26,364 bases of DNA from positions 1-26,364 of the forward strand of contig JAZRUG010000004.1 of the NCBI GenBank assembly GCA_045652425.1, read 5' to 3'. The translations under genes and the position numbers were made by a program. The first letter of the stretch is position 1; every line of letters begins with the position of its first letter. The stretch is from RGIG1995 sp045652425 (GTDB lineage Bacteria > Bacillota > Clostridia > Oscillospirales > CAG-272). Below the pieces are notes generated by a model. That model searched no databases, was not told the DNA's origin, and saw nothing but the letters and a program-made list of their open reading frames with translations. Shown here one piece after another: positions 22,444 to 26,364 of the stretch.

Positions 22444-24684
22444 TTATTCTCCTTGGTTTCCGGAAATTTGTGATACAAAGGTAATCTTTAAATTATCCAA
22501 ACTTCCCGCATAACAGTAATTTACGTTATCACTACCGTATCTTCCAAGCATATTTGTAAATTTAAACGAAAACAGCTTTTCGGTAATATGTTCGGTAACA
22601 ACAGTATCATTCAAATACAAAGTAATAGATTTATTTTCACTTTTATACGATATTTTCCAATTGTTCATCGACCTGTTCTGTTCTGCGTACTCGCCGTAAG
22701 GCAAATAAAACGTCTGTCCGTTATCGTCAACAAGTCTAACCGAATATCCCATATTTTGAGCATACGGCGCAAGGTAAATATATCCCTTGGTAGCAAAAGC
22801 ATTGCCTAATATAATACCGTTGTCATTTAAGACACCTGTCCACTCAATCGACCAATCAAAATCTGAAGTTAGTTCAATAGGTGTCGCAAAGTTAAAATCA
22901 ACCTGTCTGTTTACAGATGTGAGAATACTGTCGGTTATCGTATATTGGTCTGCGACTGATTTCTCCGACAAGGTTAAGTTATTTAAACCTGCAATTTCAG
23001 ATAAATCGTTAAATTCCCAAGCGTACGAATTTTCGCTCAACTGTATTTCGTTTTCTTCAGAAGCGCGTTTTACGTTAAACTTAAAATCCACCTTTCCGCA
23101 AGAGAAAAGCATTTCAGCAACGGTCCCGTCATTTTCTTCGGCTATTCCTACGTTTCCGCCGCTTGAATAAGTAAGCATTTTGTCATCAAAAGTTACGTTT
23201 ACTTTAGTGGTTTCAGCATAAAGCGGCGAAATAACGGCAACGGTTCTTATATTTTCATCAACCTCAAGTTCTATAGTCTCTCCGTATTCAAACAAGTCCT
23301 CGTGGGTATTACCGAAAAGTTCAATCTTTCTTACCGATTTATCCGTATCTGAACCATAGCAATTATATAAATTAAACGCCGCATCCTTGCCTATCTCGTT
23401 GTAACCGTTCTGTGTGTAATAAAGGTTTCCGGCAAAAACCATACCGTTTTCAGTGTTTGCATTGTCAGGAATACGAGTGATTATTCGTAAGTCTTCATAC
23501 ATATTTCCAAGCATATATTGCGCAGAACATACGGGTGCTATTGCATTATGTGAATCCTCTTTGGCGAGCGAAGCTCTAACGGGTATTACCGCAGTCATGT
23601 CGAGATTTATATTCTCTTTTAAACCATTATAAAAATCATTGAAATAATAGATATATTCTTCCGACTGCATAGCGCGGGCTATATCCCATTCGCCATGAAG
23701 CCAGATGCAGAATACCTTATTTAAAGCATACGGAGAGTTTTCTTCCTCAAACTTATTTTTAAAATAATCTATACGCGTTAAAGCCATTTTATAAGCTTCC
23801 CCGCTCTGCGTCCAATCAGTTATCGATACATCAGACACGGCAGTTTGAATAAACAAAGCCTTTTCGCTTGTATATGAATACCACTGCGAAGCCAAGGCAG
23901 GAGTAAAGCCCTCTCTTCCAACAGAAAGGTCCTTCATTTCAAATGCTCTGTCTTCAAGTTCTACGGTATATGCAGTTCCCGCCAAAGGTTTTATGCTTTC
24001 TATAGCGTTACCGCCAATACCTGCGGCATTTCCTTGACCTGAAACAATAAACATATTAAGAGTAGCCTTAACCGTTTTTGTTACGGTAAGTATGTCTACA
24101 AGTTTATCTCCGACAAATGCTTTTACTTGTGACGGAGTTTCACTTATGCCGACAGCTCTGACAATACCCGCTTGATCTACAGTAACATTTTCATCAGCGC
24201 TTTCAACAGAAAAAGTGAATGCTTCTCCCTCTTTTAATACATAATCGGGAACAAAAGTATATCTGTCGTCATATTGAAGTACGAACCCCTTTGATTCGTC
24301 TTTTACAAACTTTACTTCGTAGCTGTTTTGATATTTGCCATCATCAAGATATACCCTTGCAGACGCCTCTTTTGAACCGTTTGCAAAAAATGCCTGATAT
24401 ATATTAAGCTTTGTATCTGCAGATACGGCATTCGCCCATAATTGAGGCACGTAAGGATTACCGTCAGGTACTTTTATCTCGTAATATCTAACCTCGGTGT
24501 CAAACTCGACGGACTCGCCTATAGCTCCAAGAGAAGATAATCTCGGCGCTTCAGGGGGCGCAGGTTCATATTTCGGTGCCTCCGGTTCATTTTTAGACAT
24601 AAATATAACTATGGAAAAAATAACTCCCAGTGATATCAATAAAAATATTATATAACCAAATCTGATTTTCTTTAATTTTTGCAT
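22444..24684 (-). CDS. Membrane-anchored SGNH/sialate-esterase-like protein lacking its catalytic residues, with lectin-like C-terminus
   Basis: The 746-residue protein has an N-terminal membrane anchor (about 10-29), a Pro/Glu-rich spacer (PEAPKYEPAPPEAP) and a beta-rich region to about 205. An SGNH/SASA-like domain spans about 208-440. Its landmark blocks are recognisable but altered: GQGNAAG at 216-222 where active enzymes have GQSN (Gly218 for the nucleophilic Ser), WLHGEWD at 328-334 resembling the W.QGE.D block, and GNLYYTQNGYNEIG at 419-432 where D..H is expected (Gly419 and Tyr422). Residues about 550-738 resemble a concanavalin-like/LamG fold (YAWEFND, WSIEWTG.., YAGSLDNLKI). Likely a non-enzymatic carbohydrate-binding surface protein. 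A perfect-consensus promoter lies at 24734-24762. First gene of the operon with the beta-helix protein. Confidence 0.75.
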   Translation of the reverse strand: MQKLKKIRFGYIIFLLISLGVIFSIVIFMSKNEPEAPKYEPAPPEAPRLSSLGAIGESVEFDTEVRYYEIKVPDGNPYVPQLWANAVSADTKLNIYQAFFANGSKEASARVYLDDGKYQNSYEVKFVKDESKGFVLQYDDRYTFVPDYVLKEGEAFTFSVESADENVTVDQAGIVRAVGISETPSQVKAFVGDKLVDILTVTKTVKATLNMFIVSGQGNAAGIGGNAIESIKPLAGTAYTVELEDRAFEMKDLSVGREGFTPALASQWYSYTSEKALFIQTAVSDVSITDWTQSGEAYKMALTRIDYFKNKFEEENSPYALNKVFCIWLHGEWDIARAMQSEEYIYYFNDFYNGLKENINLDMTAVIPVRASLAKEDSHNAIAPVCSAQYMLGNMYEDLRIITRIPDNANTENGMVFAGNLYYTQNGYNEIGKDAAFNLYNCYGSDTDKSVRKIELFGNTHEDLFEYGETIELEVDENIRTVAVISPLYAETTKVNVTFDDKMLTYSSGGNVGIAEENDGTVAEMLFSCGKVDFKFNVKRASEENEIQLSENSYAWEFNDLSEIAGLNNLTLSEKSVADQYTITDSILTSVNRQVDFNFATPIELTSDFDWSIEWTGVLNDNGIILGNAFATKGYIYLAPYAQNMGYSVRLVDDNGQTFYLPYGEYAEQNRSMNNWKISYKSENKSITLYLNDTVVTEHITEKLFSFKFTNMLGRYGSDNVNYCYAGSLDNLKITFVSQISGNQGE

Positions 24685-24733
24685 ATTTCAAACCTTTCAA
24701 AATATGTAGTTTTTACACTCTAAAATTCATTAT

Positions 24734-24762
24734 ATTATACCATTTTTACAGTTCTGTGTCAA
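24734..24762 (-). promoter_or_regulatory. Strong promoter of the surface-protein operon
   Basis: On the minus strand consensus TTGACA (24757-24762) and TATAAT (24734-24739) have a 17-base spacer, upstream of an AAAGG ribosome site before the ATG at 24684. Confidence 0.8.
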
Positions 24763-24787
24763 GATTGAGCGTTTTAACAAACGACAT

Positions 24788-24818
24788 TTGGTTAATACTA
24801 TGTATATCATATTATAAT
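24788..24818 (+). promoter_or_regulatory. Possible promoter of the small lipoprotein
   Basis: A good TATAAT lies at 24813-24818. The best -35 is weak (TTGGTT at 24788-24793, 19-base spacer). Confidence 0.35.
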
Positions 24819-24836
24819 ATTGTTGGGAGAAATATT

Positions 24837-25142
24837 ATGTTAAAATTTGTAAGGTGTTTATTTATTCTATTGCTGATTGGGGCTTTGTTTTTTGTTTTGG
24901 CCGGATGTCATTCAAACCTAACGGGACATCAAATTGTCGGAATTTGGGAACACGACGGTAACAGAATTGAATTTACCGACAAAGGTTGGTTCAAAAAAGG
25001 AAGCGAAAAATACACCTATTCAGTCAACGAGAAAAAAGTTACTATTGATAATAACGGCGAAGCTATGGAAGTAGAATACTCCATAAACTCAAACGGAACA
25101 CTTGTTTTCAACGGACTTGTCTATTATCCGGTGAGTAAATAA
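24837..25142 (+). CDS. Small lipoprotein, lipocalin-like
   Basis: The 101-residue protein has a signal peptide and lipobox LAGC (Cys24). The mature part is a short run of predicted beta-strands: GIWEHDGNRIEFTDKGWF, YTYSVNEKKVTIDNNG and EYSINSNGTLVFNGL. This is the pattern of small lipocalin-like lipoproteins common in Clostridia (the opening G.W, then EFT..G, Y.Y and TLVF). No ligand can be named. Start: GGGAG lies 7 bases before ATG 24837; an in-frame ATG at 24756 would add 27 residues that do not look like a signal and overlap the divergent promoter. It is a single-gene unit with no clear terminator, bordering a repeat-rich gap. Confidence 0.75.
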   Translation: MLKFVRCLFILLLIGALFFVLAGCHSNLTGHQIVGIWEHDGNRIEFTDKGWFKKGSEKYTYSVNEKKVTIDNNGEAMEVEYSINSNGTLVFNGLVYYPVSK

Positions 25143-25430
25143 ACACTTTTGTACACCCACTATATCGTGGGGCGATGCATTACTCCTGCCGTGAAGAATA
25201 ATGTAATTTTACAACCATTCCCCCTATGCACAAACATAAAACAAACACTCACTTCACAAGCCTTCCTCCGAGAGGAAGGTGGCGCCGTTAAGCGACGGAA
25301 GGAGACTGCGAAACTTACAGTAAATGCAAACTTTATTATATCGCACTCTCCCTCACCCGACTTCGTCGGGAGCTCCCTCTCGGAGTGAGCCTACAACATT
25401 TCTGCTAACCAAATATAATACACATCGGCG

Positions 25431-25591
25431 AAAACAAACCCGCACAAACAGCATAACATCTTCGTAGGGGACGGCGCCTCGACGTCCCGTTTTAAAGTTT
25501 TTGCGGTTTCCAAAGGGGCTTTTTTCAAAAAGCTCCTTTGGTGTGGGTTCGGGAGCAAAGTTCCTGACTCCTCGCTACTCATCAAAAAAAG
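25431..25591. repeat. 161-bp dispersed repeat, copy 2
   Basis: It aligns gap-free with 5355-5515, with five substitutions and about 97 percent identity. The long CCAAAGG/CCTTTGG hairpin is kept, but the GGAGC/GCTCC hairpin of copy 1 is weakened by two changes. It sits just downstream of the LRR-dockerin gene end at 25623. Confidence 0.8.
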
Positions 25592-25611
25592 AGTGTGGAC
25601 GAACCACACTC
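25584..25611 (-). terminator. Terminator of the right-edge LRR-dockerin gene
   Basis: GAGTGTGG (25591-25598) pairs with CCACACTC (25604-25611). The A-run at 25584-25590 gives a U-run on the minus strand. A T-rich stretch on the other side may allow bidirectional action. Confidence 0.8.
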
Positions 25612-25622
25612 TTTCTATTTTT

Positions 25623-26364
25623 TTACGCTATAAGCATTTCGCCTACGATGTGTGCAAGGATTGCATCAACGTCTGCTGTATCCGTTACACCTGCGCCGTC
25701 GATATCGCCCGCAAATTCACGTATATCGTTTTCGCCGAAGCTATTTTCAGCCAATGCCTTTTTAACCATAAGTGCATCAAATACAGTTGCAATACCATCA
25801 CCGTCAATGTCGCCCTTTACTGCAATTTCAACTTCTTGCTCACCAATGATTATCTTGCTTCCCGTACCGATAATACCGTTGTTTGATATGATTGTTACAT
25901 TATCACCGAGCATTTCTGCAAGTTCACTTTCAGTCATAGCAATGTTACCTGAAAGTGTAGGGATAATTACCACTTCTGTTTCGTCTGCCAACTTACCAAC
26001 AGTCAAATCTGTGCCTTCAAGCGCTTTTTCAAGTTCGCTCTTTTTTTGAACATATATTATTTCTGCATTGATCAATGGTTTATTTGTAGAATTAATAACT
26101 ATACTATACCATTCATCTTCAGTACCCTCATAATATACAGTTGTCAAATTACCGCAACCATCAAATGCATTATCGCCTATGCTTGTTACACTATCAGGTA
26201 TTTCTATGCTCGTCAAACTACTACAACCAGAAAATGAACTCTTTCCTATGCTCGTTACACTTAAGGGAATATCTATACGTCTCAAACTGCTATAATTATA
26301 AAATGCATACTCACCTATGCTTGTTACTCCTTCCGGAATGATTAAATATGTTGCCAGCTTGTTA
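25623..26364 (-). CDS. LRR-dockerin protein, 3' part (5' end beyond the window)
   Basis: The reading frame stays open to the right edge, so the visible 246 or so codons are the C-terminal part of a larger secreted protein like that at 987-4931. Going toward the C-terminus one sees LIIPEGVTSIGEYAFYNYSSL, three to four BspA-type LRR units, YYEGTEDEWYSIVINSTNK, the pre-dockerin module (SELEKALEGTDLTVGKLADE..) and a complete dockerin with both loops (DIDGDG..TVFDA, DIDGAG..DTADV), ending HIVGEMLIA. The apparent start at 26285 is an internal TTG within a repeat and is not a real start. The terminator is at 25584-25611. Confidence 0.9.
   Translation of the reverse strand, partial: NKLATYLIIPEGVTSIGEYAFYNYSSLRRIDIPLSVTSIGKSSFSGCSSLTSIEIPDSVTSIGDNAFDGCGNLTTVYYEGTEDEWYSIVINSTNKPLINAEIIYVQKKSELEKALEGTDLTVGKLADETEVVIIPTLSGNIAMTESELAEMLGDNVTIISNNGIIGTGSKIIIGEQEVEIAVKGDIDGDGIATVFDALMVKKALAENSFGENDIREFAGDIDGAGVTDTADVDAILAHIVGEMLIA

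Larger units (their letters stand above)
25143..25622. other. Gene-free repeat-rich gap at the right side
   Basis: From left to right it holds a copy of the dispersed repeat near 25211-25250, palindromes such as CCTTCCTC/GAGGAAGG at 25260-25278 and CCCGACTTCGTCGGG at 25358-25372, then the second copy of the 161-bp repeat and a terminator. A 72-codon minus-strand frame (25391-25609) through the repeat is not considered a gene. Confidence 0.6.

Noticed and set aside
26199..26285. Start of the right-edge LRR gene at 26285
   Set aside because: The codon is a TTG inside an LRR unit, and the same frame continues with LRR sequence to the window edge.

Overview
The window looks like chromosome from an AT-rich, low-GC Gram-positive anaerobe, most likely an uncultured Clostridia (Bacillota) member of a gut or rumen community. 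This is inferred from the gene families: BspA-type leucine-rich-repeat proteins ending in type I dockerins, a glutamate dehydrogenase resembling the Clostridium symbiosum enzyme, lipoprotein-dependent ABC importers, strong GGAGG ribosome sites, sigma-A promoters, and intergenic palindromic repeats. No phage, transposase, CRISPR, tRNA or rRNA gene was seen.

Layout. Positions 1-986 hold no convincing gene; they contain a hairpin/ATGATG repeat array and inverted-repeat elements. A 1314-residue secreted LRR-dockerin protein (987-4931, -) follows, then a repeat-rich gap with a MITE-like element and a decayed dockerin gene end (5575-5838, -). An amino-acid ABC importer (binding lipoprotein, permease, ATPase; 5919-8274, +) faces a PRPP synthetase (8357-9457, -). 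Two tandem cytoplasmic GH20 beta-N-acetylhexosaminidases (9734-13549, +) converge on a purine-salvage/import operon on the minus strand (19259 down to 13647). That operon runs xanthine phosphoribosyltransferase, BMP-family lipoprotein, a single-polypeptide double ATPase fused to a permease, and a second permease. Divergent from it is an NAD-type glutamate dehydrogenase (19599-20945, +). Then come two membrane-anchored surface proteins in one minus-strand operon (24684-21023): a degenerate SGNH/sialate-esterase-like protein with a C-terminal lectin-like fold, and a beta-helix-like protein on a Thr/Glu-rich stalk. A small lipoprotein (24837-25142, +), another repeat-rich gap and the 3' part of a second LRR-dockerin gene (25623 to the right edge, -) finish the window.

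How it fits together. PRPP synthetase and xanthine phosphoribosyltransferase supply both halves of purine salvage, and the BMP importer plausibly brings in the nucleosides or bases. The GH20 pair would cleave imported amino-sugar oligosaccharides, and glutamate dehydrogenase and the amino-acid importer fit amino-acid use. The surface proteins (LRR-dockerin, SGNH-like, beta-helix) point to binding of host or plant glycans.

Points most worth a second look: the esterase-like protein that has lost all three catalytic residues; the ATPase-permease fusion; the GH20 pair, in which the first copy has lost a conserved pocket tryptophan and loop residues that the second keeps; a dockerin gene end that stays near-identical to its neighbour while everything upstream has decayed; and several intergenic inverted repeats, one of which folds well only as minus-strand RNA. 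No single complete new defence or mobile system was recognised.
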